DNA of 6,404 bases from NCBI GenBank assembly GCA_947451875.1, contig CANGBE010000091.1:1-6404 (forward strand), written 5' to 3'. Below the pieces are notes generated by a model. It made no database searches. It had not been told where the DNA came from and worked only from the letters and a program-made list of their open reading frames with translations. Shown in pieces: positions 5,987-6,404 of this stretch. Position numbers and translations under genes: made by a program. The number at the start of each line of letters is the position of its first letter. The first letter of the stretch is position 1. Source of the DNA: Sphingomonadaceae bacterium (GTDB taxonomy: Bacteria; Pseudomonadota; Alphaproteobacteria; Sphingomonadales; Sphingomonadaceae).

Positions 5987-6404
5987 TCAGCCATTATAGG
6001 CTTCATCCCAGACGATGTGGTTCTCGATGGGCCCGGCGATGTCTTCGGAGATCAGCTTGCCGCGAATCGAATGGCCCTGTTTGTGCACCGCCTCGCGGTC
6101 GCCCGAGACCAGATAGTGCCAATCGGGCAGTGGCTCGCCATGAGCGCGCAGGCGATAGGCGCAGGTCTTGGGCAGCCAGGGAATTTCGCCCACGCTCTTG
6201 AGGGTAAGCTGGACGCAATCGGGAACCGACTTTTTGCGCGCCGCATAGTCGCTGCACTGGCCCGAGCGCAGATCGAGCAGGCGGCAGCCGACATTGGTTG
6301 GCCAGACGCGGCCGGTGTCCTCGTCCTCCACCTTGTGGCGGCAGCACTGGCCGCAGCCATCGCACAGCGATTCCCATTCGGCCTTGTTCAGGCTGGCGAG
6401 CGGC
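5987..6404 (-). CDS. YcgN/UPF0260 cysteine-cluster protein, 5' end cut by window
   Basis: This frame is open to the window edge and shows 138 residues, starting PLASLNKAEWESLCDGCG. Family members are about 150 residues, so roughly ten N-terminal residues lie outside. Eight cysteines are visible: CDGCGQCC (14-21) and single ones in GCRLLD (40), QCSDY (50), PDCVQL (63) and KTCAY (81). Family motifs EDEDTGRVWPT (26-36), WLPKTCAYRLRAHGEPLPDW and SGDREAVHKQGHSIRGKLISE are intact. This cysteine layout is described as a putative zinc- or iron-chelating cluster (YkgJ-like); the function is unknown. A start at the internal GTG (6331) must be wrong, because it would remove the CxxCxxCC cluster. It appears to be the first visible gene of the minus-strand group that ends with ribE. 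Confidence 0.93.
   Translation of the reverse strand, partial: PLASLNKAEWESLCDGCGQCCRHKVEDEDTGRVWPTNVGCRLLDLRSGQCSDYAARKKSVPDCVQLTLKSVGEIPWLPKTCAYRLRAHGEPLPDWHYLVSGDREAVHKQGHSIRGKLISEDIAGPIENHIVWDEAYNG

Noticed and set aside
5674..6201. 175-residue plus-strand frame across the metallopeptidase and YcgN-like genes
   Set aside because: It runs antisense to two well-supported genes and is Arg/Pro-rich without recognisable motifs.
6003..6377. Two other minus-strand frames within the YcgN-like gene (6003-6377 and 6052-6360)
   Set aside because: They are out-of-frame readings of the same strand. Only the frame ending at 5987 carries the cysteine cluster and family motifs.

Overview
The window is GC-rich, gene-dense chromosomal DNA from an alphaproteobacterium. 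The protein styles (RibD/RibE sequence variants, a YcgN cysteine-cluster protein, a YgjP-type metallopeptidase, a secreted MsrA) suggest Sphingomonadales, of the Erythrobacter/Novosphingobium kind. That assignment is inference from remembered family resemblance; no rRNA or other marker is present. I see no mobile element, CRISPR array, tRNA or rRNA.

Left half, plus strand. A possible 3' tail of an unidentified gene (2-49) overlaps the start of purH (37-1626), the bifunctional enzyme for the last two steps of IMP synthesis. A 128-base gap holding one hairpin follows. Then a 46-residue single-pass membrane protein (1755-1895) is joined by a TGATG stop/start overlap to a secreted, probably lipid-anchored MsrA (1895-2584) with only one cysteine in the mature catalytic domain. 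A 91-base gap with two perfect palindromes leads to a Zur-like Fur-family regulator (2676-3134). This gene lacks a Shine-Dalgarno sequence, and its likely operator overlaps a -10-like box placed for leaderless transcription.

Right half, minus strand. Five genes read toward the left and are packed like one operon: ycgN-like (cut by the window end), a YgjP/DUF45 metallopeptidase, a 147-residue single-pass membrane protein of unknown function, ribD and ribE. The gaps between successive genes are about 15 and 40 bases, followed by overlaps of 14 and 16 bases. RibD and RibE act in the riboflavin pathway (pyrimidine deaminase/reductase, then riboflavin synthase). zur and ribE converge with one base between their stop codons, inside a 9-bp inverted repeat.

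Most of this is housekeeping sequence. I found no clearly new system. The parts most worth a second look are the zur upstream region, the small membrane protein-MsrA pair, the tandem repeat at the ribD start, and the uncharacterised membrane protein inside the ribDE cluster.
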